Below, piece after piece: positions 1 through 6,053 of a stretch of DNA of 6,053 nucleotides. Position 1 is the first letter of the stretch. Every line of letters starts with the position of its first letter. The notes beneath the pieces are model-generated. The model did not search any database and had not been told where the DNA came from. It worked only from the letters and a program-made list of their open reading frames with translations. This DNA is from Maribacter sp. Lineage in GTDB: Bacteria; Bacteroidota; Bacteroidia; Flavobacteriales; Flavobacteriaceae. Location of the stretch: assembly GCA_003232155.1 (NCBI GenBank), contig QILY01000075.1:1-6053 (forward strand), read 5' to 3'. Made by a program: the position numbers and the translations under genes.

Positions 1-185
1 TCCAACTCGTTCAAAGCATCAAAAATTTCCCAATGACGTGAAGTTAATTGAACAGAGTCTTTACTTTGGTTCTCTATGGTAATAGTGTAACCAAATGCAA
101 AGTGCATTTTATAGTTCTTAAAAAACGTGCCTTCAAAAGTGGTATTGACCGATACTTTTATGCCTTTGGTAACTTGTGTTGTCAT
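1..185 (-). CDS. apaG: ApaG family protein (DUF525), N-terminal 61 residues, cut by the window edge
   Basis: The reverse strand from the ATG at 185-183 reads open to base 1, giving 61 complete codons. The protein starts MTTQVTKGIKVSVNTTFEG and continues with FFKNYKMHFAFGYTITIENQ (residues 21-40) and SVQLTSRHWEIFDALNE (44-60). The segment with ITIEN, SVQL and SRHW is the hallmark of the ApaG/DUF525 family, a single fibronectin-III-like beta-sandwich domain of about 125 residues, so roughly half is present. In enterobacteria the family is linked by name to Co2+/Mg2+ efflux, but its biochemical role is not settled and I infer no specific function here. There is no clear Shine-Dalgarno sequence, which is normal in Bacteroidota. 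The start lies 12 bp after the stop of the broken DUF3667 gene, so apaG is probably the last or a late gene of the leftward operon. Family identification is firm; the C-terminus cannot be seen. Confidence 0.93.
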   Translation of the reverse strand, partial: MTTQVTKGIKVSVNTTFEGTFFKNYKMHFAFGYTITIENQSKDSVQLTSRHWEIFDALNEL

Positions 186-197
186 ATCATTTTTGAT

Positions 198-655
198 TTA
201 ATAAGTAAAAACGCTTCCCATAATAAGGAGTACTATTGAGAACAATGCTAAAATAAAAAAAATAGTATTGAGAAAAATGTATTTAACAATAGTTTTAAAC
301 CTGCCATGTTCGTAGAACTTTCGCATTGATTTATACAAGTGAATTGAAAAAATCAACATAAAGAACCAACTACTAAAAATGTCAAAAATACTATCAATTA
401 AATTACTAATAATCAGCAATATAGATAACAATGACCGATTATGAAAACTAAAGACTAAATTATCGGTATAAGTATAATTTTTTCTGATATATATCAAAAA
501 AATGAACAAGGCAAAGAGCGGAAGGAAGAAAAATATGAAAAACGGTAGCTTAGAAATTAGGTTGCGGGCAAAGCTTCCGGGTTAAGACATTGTGTTCCTC
601 TGTAATTTAATTTAAAACGTCTTTTTAGGATCTTGGTCGGTTTATGGTCTGTCAT
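198..655 (-). pseudogene. Broken DUF3667-family membrane protein gene (internal deletion plus frame change)
   Basis: Two pieces of one gene lie in different frames. The first opens with ATG at 655-653 and reads 32 codons to a TAA at 559-557; its residues 9-25 (ILKRRFKLNYRGTQCLN) look like the N-terminus of DUF3667 proteins, just where the CxNCG zinc-ribbon begins. The second is open from 581 to the TAA at 198-200 (127 residues), starts PGSFARNLISKLPFF and has no proper start. It carries four hydrophobic segments (about residues 11-32, 51-67, 69-85 and 103-122) and the basic FYEHGRFKTIVKY stretch that precedes the last helix, typical of the DUF3667 C-terminus. The frames meet near 575-586. The second and third zinc-ribbon cysteine positions and the first membrane segments are missing; intact relatives are, from memory, some 150-200 residues longer. 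DUF3667 proteins are inner-membrane proteins of unknown function. The locus sits 28 bp after the plug gene and 12 bp before apaG, so it is probably still transcribed. A TTG at 509 is a possible start for a 103-residue remnant, but I see no support for its use. Confidence 0.8.
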
Positions 656-683
656 CTAAACCTGAATAAGGATTAAATATACA

Positions 684-1928
684 TTAATTACTGATATTTC
701 TAGAGTTAGTAGAACCTACTCCGATAATGCTATCGTACATATCACCAAAATCGCGATAGTATACCAGTATAAGGTAATTGTTTTCAGTAAAATGAAAATT
801 GCCAGAAATGGTATTTAATTCAATTTCACCATTATCCCGTTTAATAACGTATTTATAATTGTAGAAACCTTGCTTCATTTTTATAATGGCTTCCATCATG
901 CCATTAGCCTCATTGTAGATCATTTTATTTTCATCGGTAAACCCATAGTTGTTGTACTTTCCATAAACATAAACCGCATCTAAACCTATCTTATCGGTAT
1001 ACGGAAGGCTAAAATGCAGGTTTGTGTATTCTGCTTCACGTGATATGTCATCGCCTTGTAGTGTTCGAATTACAAAGTCACCATTAATATCAGGATAAAA
1101 GGTATATGCTTTTTCGTTTCGATAGCGGTCTTTGAACAAATGGTGGCTATAAATATCATTAAGTTCAATATGTGAAATGACCGAAGTAGGAGCTCGCAGG
1201 TCTTTAGTGTCAAAATTCAAAAATTCATTGCCGCCAAAGAAACTGGTTTCAGTATCATATCTATATACCAGTTCGCTTCCTATAGTAAATTGGGGTTTAA
1301 TATTATATAGTGCTGTTGGCCAATGATGGTTTTGCAAAATAGCAATTTTCACTTCTTTTTTAGGATTGATCAATTGAAAGCCTGCTGGGTTGATATTAAA
1401 TTGAACGACTTGTTTGGTATTTAAAAATTCAAAATCGCGAGAACGTTTTACAGTAGCACCTATCTGTACAATATCTTTAAATACTACAAATCTTCTTGAA
1501 AATTGAAGTTCGTAGCTACTATTATAAATTTCCAATACATAATTGCCACTTACTTTTAAGCGAAAATTTGAATTGGGTATGGTTAATCTATAATTGGAAT
1601 ACGGTTGAAGCGTAGTGTAACTGTTTTCGTAATCTATAATACGTTGATTATCTACACCGTTTAGATACTGTGATTTTAGAAGTTGTGATACTGTCCAGTC
1701 ATAATCGCAGTGTACAATTTTATAGTAATAATCTTGTTCATTGGCAAGAATATCATCAAACTCTAAAAAAATAGATTCCCCTATTGTGACTATCGGAAAT
1801 TGGTCTTCGGTCGGTCCTTTGAAAATAATTGATTTTATATTCTCAGGCGGATCTACTTCTTCTTGAACCTGCGCAAATAGCGTAGGCATAATAAGAAGCA
1901 GTACAATCTGTTTAAGACTTATATGCAT
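684..1928 (-). CDS. Type IX secretion system plug protein (DUF5103 / T9SS plug family)
   Basis: This is a 414-residue exported protein. The N-terminus MHISLKQIVLLLIMPTLFAQ is a signal peptide with a likely signal peptidase I cut after Ala19, so the product goes to the periplasm. Family landmarks occur in order: YYYKIVHCDYDWTVSQLLKS (67-86) with the DYDW motif, GGNEFLNFDTKDLR (232-245), INGDFVIR (281-288), AEYTNLHFSL (299-308), VYVYGKYNNYGF (319-330), QGFYNYKYV (353-361) and YRDFGDMYDSIIGVGST (391-407). Known of the family: the plug binds the periplasmic mouth of the SprA translocon and closes it when no cargo is passing, alternating with PorV-bound states. The length is normal for the family and the frame is intact. 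It is first in the leftward operon, with a TAnnTTTG element at 1955-1948 just upstream of the ATG. No other T9SS gene is nearby, so the assignment rests on the protein alone. The role in this organism is inferred. Confidence 0.9.
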   Translation of the reverse strand: MHISLKQIVLLLIMPTLFAQVQEEVDPPENIKSIIFKGPTEDQFPIVTIGESIFLEFDDILANEQDYYYKIVHCDYDWTVSQLLKSQYLNGVDNQRIIDYENSYTTLQPYSNYRLTIPNSNFRLKVSGNYVLEIYNSSYELQFSRRFVVFKDIVQIGATVKRSRDFEFLNTKQVVQFNINPAGFQLINPKKEVKIAILQNHHWPTALYNIKPQFTIGSELVYRYDTETSFFGGNEFLNFDTKDLRAPTSVISHIELNDIYSHHLFKDRYRNEKAYTFYPDINGDFVIRTLQGDDISREAEYTNLHFSLPYTDKIGLDAVYVYGKYNNYGFTDENKMIYNEANGMMEAIIKMKQGFYNYKYVIKRDNGEIELNTISGNFHFTENNYLILVYYRDFGDMYDSIIGVGSTNSRNISN

Positions 1929-1947
1929 TTATATACTAAATTTTAAA

Positions 1948-1955
1948 CAAAGATA
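1948..1955 (-). promoter_or_regulatory. Putative Bacteroidota -7 element for the plug gene operon
   Basis: The reverse strand reads TATCTTTG, an exact match to the TAnnTTTG -7 consensus of Bacteroidota housekeeping promoters. It ends 19 bp before the plug gene ATG at 1928, which would leave a short leader of roughly 10-15 nt. I find no convincing -33 TTG at the usual distance, and the motif is short, so the call is moderate. Confidence 0.5.
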
Positions 1956-2056
1956 AACAAAAAGCATACCTTAAAAATTAAGCTCGGTATACTGCTATAT
2001 TTCTAGATAATAATCAACTTATTTGAGCCATTTTTCAGGAAATAGAAAAAATCAAG

Positions 2057-2159
2057 ACAAGTTCACTGCATAGCCTTGGCCACGAAGCCAAAAAAAGAAG
2101 AAATTAGGGCGCAAAATGTGATTTTTGCAGGTAAAATAAAAATTTCAAACAAGTTCACT
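2057..2159. repeat. Pair of 11-bp direct repeats ACAAGTTCACT upstream of nqrA
   Basis: ACAAGTTCACT occurs at 2057-2067 and again at 2149-2159, 92 bp apart. The similarity extends to the left as A-rich sequence followed by TCAA (TCAAG in the first copy, TCAAA in the second), so about 20 bp resemble each other. The downstream copy sits 23-33 bp upstream of the putative nqr -7 element, where a -33 box would be expected and a TTG is absent. This position would suit a regulator site, but no known factor is assigned. Confidence 0.45.
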
Positions 2160-2181
2160 ATGAAAACTATCGTTTTAGTGT

Positions 2182-2189
2182 TAAATTTG
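2182..2189 (+). promoter_or_regulatory. Putative Bacteroidota -7 element for the nqr operon
   Basis: TAAATTTG matches TAnnTTTG exactly. Transcription would start near 2195, giving a leader of about 30 nt before the nqrA ATG at 2225. No TTG is found 17-23 bp upstream; that space is occupied by the second copy of the direct repeat. The AT-rich context makes chance matches possible. Confidence 0.5.
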
Positions 2190-2204
2190 CACCAAATTTC
2201 GATA

Positions 2205-2214
2205 ACCTTAAGGT
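2205..2214. promoter_or_regulatory. 10-bp palindrome overlapping the nqrA ribosome-binding region
   Basis: ACCTTAAGGT is a perfect palindrome ending 10 bp before the nqrA ATG. Its right half contains AAGG, the only Shine-Dalgarno-like stretch in front of nqrA. It has no loop, so it would not form a stable hairpin in RNA; as DNA it could be a small operator half-site pair. The function is unknown and chance is a fair explanation. Confidence 0.3.
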
Positions 2215-2224
2215 CTACAAGTAT

Positions 2225-3577
2225 ATGTCTAAAGACATCCGAATTAAAAAAGGCTTAAACATAAAATTAGTCGGTGAAGCCGAGCGATCTACTTCAAAAG
2301 CTGTTTTAAGTAATGTTTACGCAATCAATCTTCAAGATTTTCACGGAATAACCCCTAAAATGTTAGTTAAACAAGGTGCTGAGGTAAAAGCCGGTGAAGC
2401 TCTTTTTTACAACAAAGAAAAGGAAGATATGCTTTTTGTGTCTCCTGTGAGCGGTGAACTGGTTGAGATAGAAAGAGGCGCAAGAAGGCGAATACTCAGC
2501 TTGAAGATCTTGGCCGATAAAGAACAAAATTATTTAGAACATGCAAAGCTAGATGTCGATAAGGCATCGGCGACCGAGATAAAAACATATTTGTTGAAAT
2601 CAGGCACATGGCCTTTTATAAAGCAAAGACCTTATGATGTAATTGCTGATCCGAATACAACACCAAAGGCAATATTTGTTTCAGGTTATGTGACCGCGCC
2701 TTTGAATGCAGATTTAGATTATGTATTACAAGGAAAAGAAAACGAGCTTCAAGCAGCAATAACAGCTCTGGGCAAATTGACTCCTGGTAAAGTCCATGTG
2801 TCTGTTGGTAAATCTGTAGATTCACCTTTAGCAAGACTTAACGGAATTGAATTACATAAAGTATCAGGGCCTCACCCAGCAGGTTTGATAGGTACACAGA
2901 TCAATAAAATTGACCCCATCAATAAAGGAGAGTTGGTTTGGACAGTATCTCCACAAGATTTGATAATTATTGGTGAGTTGTTGTTGACAGGTAAGTTTAA
3001 TGCGGAGCGTACTATTGCTTTGGTAGGCTCATCGGTAAAAACACCAAAATATTATACCACAAAAATAGGAACGGAGATTTCTGCATTTTTATATGCAAGT
3101 GGCGTAAATACTGAAAATTTTAGAGTAATTAATGGCGATGTACTTACAGGCTCTAAATCGAGCCCTGAAGGGCACTTAGGTTTTTATAATAACACAGTGA
3201 CTGCGATTCCTGAAGGTGATGATTATGAGTTCTTCGGATGGAGCAAACCAATTTTTAATAAAATATCAAATACAAGGGCATTGACATTCTCATGGATGCA
3301 GCCCAACAAAAAATACGATCTTACTACAAATACGAATGGTGAACATAGAGCATTTGTACTAACAGGGCAATATGAGCAAGTTTTTCCGTTAGATATTTTC
3401 CCCATGCAATTATTAAAAGCCTGTATGGTGAAAGATCTAGATGAGATGGAACAGTTAGGTTTGTATGAAGTAGCACCTGAAGATTTTTCATTGACAGAAT
3501 TTATATGTGTATCTAAACAACCACATCAGCAAATTATTCGTGAAGGATTGGATTTATTACAAAAAGAAATAGGATAA
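2225..3577 (+). CDS. nqrA: Na+-translocating NADH:quinone reductase subunit A
   Basis: The product is a 450-residue cytoplasmic-side subunit of the Na+-pumping NQR complex, with the usual length for NqrA (about 445-450). Recognisable family blocks are IRIKKGLNIKLVG (5-17), the lipoyl-like hammerhead segment with FVSPVSGELVEIERGARR (71-88), SGTWPFIKQRPYD (126-138), GPHPAGLIGTQI (215-226), GELLLTGKF (250-258), NGDVLTGSK (303-311), LGFYNNTVTAIPEGDD (318-333), TTNTNGEHRAF (367-377) and FPLDIFPMQLLKACM (387-401). NqrA has no membrane segment, carries no known tightly bound cofactor, and packs against NqrB near the quinone site. The ATG at 2225 gives the standard N-terminus; an AAGG at 2210-2213 lies 11 bp upstream. 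It is the first gene of the nqr operon, and its stop is 2 bp before nqrB. The frame is intact and nothing is unusual in the protein. Confidence 0.97.
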   Translation: MSKDIRIKKGLNIKLVGEAERSTSKAVLSNVYAINLQDFHGITPKMLVKQGAEVKAGEALFYNKEKEDMLFVSPVSGELVEIERGARRRILSLKILADKEQNYLEHAKLDVDKASATEIKTYLLKSGTWPFIKQRPYDVIADPNTTPKAIFVSGYVTAPLNADLDYVLQGKENELQAAITALGKLTPGKVHVSVGKSVDSPLARLNGIELHKVSGPHPAGLIGTQINKIDPINKGELVWTVSPQDLIIIGELLLTGKFNAERTIALVGSSVKTPKYYTTKIGTEISAFLYASGVNTENFRVINGDVLTGSKSSPEGHLGFYNNTVTAIPEGDDYEFFGWSKPIFNKISNTRALTFSWMQPNKKYDLTTNTNGEHRAFVLTGQYEQVFPLDIFPMQLLKACMVKDLDEMEQLGLYEVAPEDFSLTEFICVSKQPHQQIIREGLDLLQKEIG

Positions 3578-3579
3578 AG

Positions 3580-4839
3580 ATGGGCTTAAAAGGAAAATTA
3601 CACGAGATTAAGCAAAAGTATAAAGGCACTAAAATGGCTCCTGCCTTTAATGCCATTCATACATTCTTATATGCACCTGATGAGGTTACCCGTTCTGGAT
3701 CTCATGTGCGTTCTGCAGATGATTTAAAACGTACCATGAATACGGTGATTATGGCAATGGTGCCCGTTTTAATATTCTCGATGTTCAATACGGGTTATCA
3801 ACATTTTTCCGCAATAAATGGCTTTCCAGAGAATTTTGCTGTAATGGAACATTTTCTTACTTGGGATAATTTATGGATCGGTATTATCAAAGTACTTCCC
3901 ATTGTAGCTGTTTCCTATGGTGTAGGTCTTCTTGTAGAGTTTATTTTTGCCGTAATCAAAGGTCATGAAGTTGAAGAAGGGTATTTGGTAACAGGTATGT
4001 TAGTGCCTTTAATTGTTCCTATAGATACGCCACTTTGGATGTTAGCTGTAGCCATTGTTTTTGGTGTAGTTATTGGCAAAGAAGTTTTTGGGGGTACAGG
4101 AATGAACATATTAAACCCTGCTTTGACCATTAGGGCATTTCTTTTCTTCGCCTACCCTACTTGGATGAGTGGTGATAAGGTATGGGTACACGGCGCAGTT
4201 GAAAGAGCAGGAGGGCCCGATGCCATTTCTGGTGAAACTATTCTAGGGTATTTGGCACAAAATAAAGGTTCTGAAATGGCGTATTCGATTTCAGATATGT
4301 TCTTCGGGTTCATTCCGGGTTCAATAGGTGAAACGCCAACATTCTTAATTCTTTTAGGAGGTTTGTTCTTGATTTTCTCAAAAATAGCGAGCTGGCGAAT
4401 TATGTTAAGTGCTGTTATCGGTTCATTGGTAATGGGACTTTTCTTTAATCAAGTAGTAGAATGGGGCTGGGTAGCTGAAACAAGCAAGTTCTATGGGTTA
4501 ATGAGTTTTGATTTCTGGAAACACTTAATTGTTGGTGGACTGGCTTTTGGTATTGTCTACATGGCAACAGATCCTGTTACGGGAGCACAGACCAATAAAG
4601 GAAAATGGTTCTACGGCTTTTTTATAGGATTCATTTCGGTGATGATACGGGTATTCAACCCAGCATACCCTGAAGGCGTTTTCTTAGCTATCTTATTAAT
4701 GAACGTTTTTGCACCGACCATAGATCATTATATAGTTCGTGGTAATGTAAAACGTAGAATGAATCGATTAAAGAACGTTACTATTATACCATCTGATACT
4801 GATAGTGCGGCAAAAGAATTAAAAGCAGAAACAGTTTAA
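3580..4839 (+). CDS. nqrB: Na+-translocating NADH:quinone reductase subunit B
   Basis: This is a 419-residue multi-pass inner-membrane subunit that carries covalent FMN, forms much of the Na+ path and contributes to the quinone site. Family blocks include the VTGMLVPLIVPIDTPLWMLA stretch (137-156), IGKEVFGGTGMNILNPAL (165-182), RAFLFFAYPTWMSGD (185-199), GFIPGSIGETPT (243-254), IASWRIM (269-275), MATDPVTGAQTNKGKW (328-343) and IRVFNPAYPEGVFLAILLMN (356-375). The N-terminal 50 residues are soluble, followed by about ten hydrophobic segments. The flavinylation motif is D214-A-I-S-G-E-T220; Thr220 should bear FMN through a phosphoester made by ApbE. The usual motif has Ala at the Glu219 position. 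The gene starts 2 bp after nqrA, with AGGA at 3571-3574 inside the nqrA end acting as ribosome-binding site, so translation is probably coupled. The family call is certain. Confidence 0.97.
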   Translation: MGLKGKLHEIKQKYKGTKMAPAFNAIHTFLYAPDEVTRSGSHVRSADDLKRTMNTVIMAMVPVLIFSMFNTGYQHFSAINGFPENFAVMEHFLTWDNLWIGIIKVLPIVAVSYGVGLLVEFIFAVIKGHEVEEGYLVTGMLVPLIVPIDTPLWMLAVAIVFGVVIGKEVFGGTGMNILNPALTIRAFLFFAYPTWMSGDKVWVHGAVERAGGPDAISGETILGYLAQNKGSEMAYSISDMFFGFIPGSIGETPTFLILLGGLFLIFSKIASWRIMLSAVIGSLVMGLFFNQVVEWGWVAETSKFYGLMSFDFWKHLIVGGLAFGIVYMATDPVTGAQTNKGKWFYGFFIGFISVMIRVFNPAYPEGVFLAILLMNVFAPTIDHYIVRGNVKRRMNRLKNVTIIPSDTDSAAKELKAETV

Positions 4840-4841
4840 TT

Positions 4842-5588
4842 ATGGCAGTTAATAAAGATAGTAATACGTATACAATTGCTTTCGCAGCGGTTATGGTTGT
4901 TGTGGTAGGCTCTATTTTAGCTTTCTTAGCAATGTTTTTTTTGCCCACGATCAGAGAGAATGAACGTTTTGAAAAGCAGCAGAATATTCTTTACGCTATG
5001 GGTGTAAATGATAATGACGAATCTAACGTGAATTTTATACCAACAGATAGAGTAGAAGCCGAATTCACAACCTATATCAAAGAGCAATTGGTTATCGAAG
5101 GTGATAATATCACCAAAAATGACGAAGCGTATCTGATAGATTTAAAGAAACAATTATCAGCTATCAAAAAAGGGGAAACACCAAAACTTCCAGTATTTAT
5201 TGGTGAAAAAGAGGGTAAGAAATTTTATATCATTCCGATGTACGGTAAAGGTTTGTGGGATGCTATTTCGGGTTTTGTAGCCTTAGATGATACTATGACG
5301 GTGCAAGGTGTTTATTTTGACCATAAAGCCGAAACTCCAGGTTTGGGAGCCAATATCAAGCAACGTTATTTTATGGATGATTTTACTGGTGAAACTATCT
5401 TAAACGGAACGCGGTATGTAGGTATCAAAGTGGCAAAAGGAAATAATGACCCCTTGAACGCTATTAAAGATGATAATGAAGTTGATGCTTTAGCTGGTGC
5501 TACAATTACCGGTGATGGTGTTTCAGCAATGATTAAAGTGAGCGTTAATTTGTACAAAGACTATTTAGAAACCATAAGAGTTAAATAA
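4842..5588 (+). CDS. nqrC: Na+-translocating NADH:quinone reductase subunit C
   Basis: The product has 248 residues, close to the family norm of about 250-260. One N-terminal membrane helix (about 11-34) anchors a periplasmic FMN-binding domain. The domain shows MYGKGLWDAISGFVALDD (133-150), FDHKAETPGLGA (159-170) and the flavinylation motif D215-A-L-A-G-A-T221, where Thr221 should carry covalent FMN attached by ApbE. In the pump NqrC passes electrons between the iron centre in NqrD/NqrE and the FMN of NqrB. Residues 40-125, rich in charged residues, form the less conserved region between the anchor and the FMN domain. The ATG lies 2 bp after the nqrB stop and there is no strong Shine-Dalgarno sequence, so translational coupling is likely. 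The frame is intact. Confidence 0.97.
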   Translation: MAVNKDSNTYTIAFAAVMVVVVGSILAFLAMFFLPTIRENERFEKQQNILYAMGVNDNDESNVNFIPTDRVEAEFTTYIKEQLVIEGDNITKNDEAYLIDLKKQLSAIKKGETPKLPVFIGEKEGKKFYIIPMYGKGLWDAISGFVALDDTMTVQGVYFDHKAETPGLGANIKQRYFMDDFTGETILNGTRYVGIKVAKGNNDPLNAIKDDNEVDALAGATITGDGVSAMIKVSVNLYKDYLETIRVK

Positions 5589-5592
5589 AAGT

Positions 5593-6053
5593 ATGGCACT
5601 ACTTTCAAAAAAAGATACAAGTCTAATTTTAGACCCATTAGCAGATGACAACCCTATCACCATTCAGGTATTGGGTATATGTTCTGCACTCGCAATTACT
5701 GCTGAGCTAGAGGCTTCCATAGTAATGTCAGTTGCAGTTGTGTTCGTTTTAGGTGTAGGTAACGTGGTTATCTCATTGATGCGAAACATTATTCCATCAA
5801 AAATTCGAATTATCGTACAACTGATCGTTGTTGCTACTTTGGTAATTATTGTAGATCAGGTGCTGAAGGCATTTGCCTATGAATTGAGTAAAACACTAGG
5901 TGCTTTTGTTGGTTTAATTATTACCAATTGTATTATCATGGGGCGTTTTGAAGCATTTGCTTTAGCAAACGGACCATGGAGATCTTTTTTGGATGGTATT
6001 GGTAACTCATTAGGCTACGGTGTCATATTGATTATTGTAGGTTTCTTTAGAGA
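5593..6053 (+). CDS. nqrD: Na+-translocating NADH:quinone reductase subunit D, C-terminus cut by the window edge
   Basis: The frame from the ATG at 5593 is open to the end of the window (153 codons plus 2 bases). NqrD is usually about 210 residues, so roughly the last quarter is missing. It is an integral inner-membrane subunit. Conserved blocks are DNPITIQVLGICSALAIT (19-36), MRNIIPSKIRIIVQL (63-77), VDQVLKAF (87-94), FVGLIITNCIIMGRFEAFA (105-123) and FLDGIGNSLGYG (132-143). Cys30 and Cys113 correspond to the two cysteines that, with two from NqrE, bind the intramembrane iron centre passing electrons to NqrC. RnfE is a homologue, but the neighbouring nqrA-C settle the choice for NqrD. The start is 4 bp after the nqrC stop. 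The missing nqrE and nqrF are expected directly downstream. Confidence 0.95.
   Translation, partial: MALLSKKDTSLILDPLADDNPITIQVLGICSALAITAELEASIVMSVAVVFVLGVGNVVISLMRNIIPSKIRIIVQLIVVATLVIIVDQVLKAFAYELSKTLGAFVGLIITNCIIMGRFEAFALANGPWRSFLDGIGNSLGYGVILIIVGFFR

Larger units (their letters stand above)
1929..2224. other. Divergent intergenic region between the T9SS plug gene and nqrA
   Basis: These 296 bp separate two divergently transcribed operons and are AT-rich. They hold a TAnnTTTG element facing each way (1955-1948 minus, 2182-2189 plus), an 11-bp direct repeat (2057-2067 and 2149-2159), a short stem TTGGC/GCCAA (2076-2080 and 2087-2091) and a perfect 10-bp palindrome (2205-2214). An open frame from a TTG at 2076 crosses into nqrA, but it has no family resemblance and overlaps the real start, so I do not call it a gene. 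I see no tRNA, riboswitch or rho-independent terminator; the short stem is followed by A residues on the plus strand and not by a T-run. Confidence 0.8.

Noticed and set aside
48..239. 63-codon plus-strand open frame at the left end
   Set aside because: It lies antisense to apaG, which has clear family motifs on the other strand.
557..655. Programmed -1 frameshift joining the two DUF3667 frames
   Set aside because: The junction CTTAACCCGG has no X XXY YYZ slippery heptamer, and the joined product would still lack most of the zinc-ribbon and the first membrane region.
1966..1990. Inverted repeat ATACC / GGTAT upstream of the plug gene
   Set aside because: The arms are only 5 bp with a 15-bp AT-rich gap and the next pair mismatches, so it is within chance expectation.
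2076..2091. Stem TTGGC / GCCAA with a 6-nt loop as a terminator
   Set aside because: The stem has only 5 pairs, A residues and not T residues follow it on the plus strand, and no upstream plus-strand gene needs terminating there.
2076..2258. Open frame of 60 codons from a TTG upstream of nqrA
   Set aside because: It overlaps the start of nqrA in another frame, has only a TTG start, resembles no family I know and runs through the putative promoter.
2616..3405. Minus-strand open frames of 72 and 60 codons within nqrA
   Set aside because: They are antisense to a well-conserved gene, lack family resemblance and are explained by chance.
5366..5557. Minus-strand open frame of 63 codons within nqrC
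   Set aside because: It is antisense to the conserved FMN-binding domain of NqrC and has no independent support.
5593..6053. RnfE in place of NqrD for the right-edge gene
   Set aside because: The gene follows nqrA, nqrB and nqrC in the canonical NQR order and matches NqrD blocks closely.

Overview
The window looks like chromosomal DNA of a marine flavobacterium (Bacteroidota, Flavobacteriaceae). The supporting signs are low GC content, a gene for the type IX secretion system plug protein (a Bacteroidota-specific machine), TAnnTTTG promoter elements of the Bacteroidota type, sparse Shine-Dalgarno sequences, and a Na+-pumping NADH:quinone reductase (NQR) operon. No species can be named from this sequence alone.

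The layout is two divergent gene blocks either side of a 296-bp intergenic region (1929-2224). The leftward block, read on the minus strand from 1928 down to 1, holds the T9SS plug gene (DUF5103 family), then a broken DUF3667-family membrane protein gene, then apaG, which runs off the left edge. Gaps are only 28 and 12 bp, so this is probably one transcription unit. The rightward block is nqrA-nqrB-nqrC-nqrD, with gaps of 2, 2 and 4 bp; nqrD runs off the right edge, and nqrE and nqrF would be expected beyond it. Together the Nqr subunits oxidise NADH, reduce quinone and export Na+ across the inner membrane. The covalent FMN attachment sites in NqrB and NqrC and the two iron-ligating cysteines of NqrD are all visible.

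The most unusual item is the DUF3667 locus (198-655). A recognisable N-terminus of about 25 residues is joined out of frame to a recognisable membrane C-terminus of about 127 residues. This is what an internal deletion would leave, removing most of the zinc-ribbon and the first membrane segments. Smaller points are an 11-bp direct repeat and a 10-bp palindrome in front of nqrA, and a Glu in the NqrB flavinylation motif where Ala is usual. I found no RNA gene, insertion sequence, CRISPR array or prophage, and no evidence of a previously undescribed system; apart from the broken gene this is an ordinary core-genome region.
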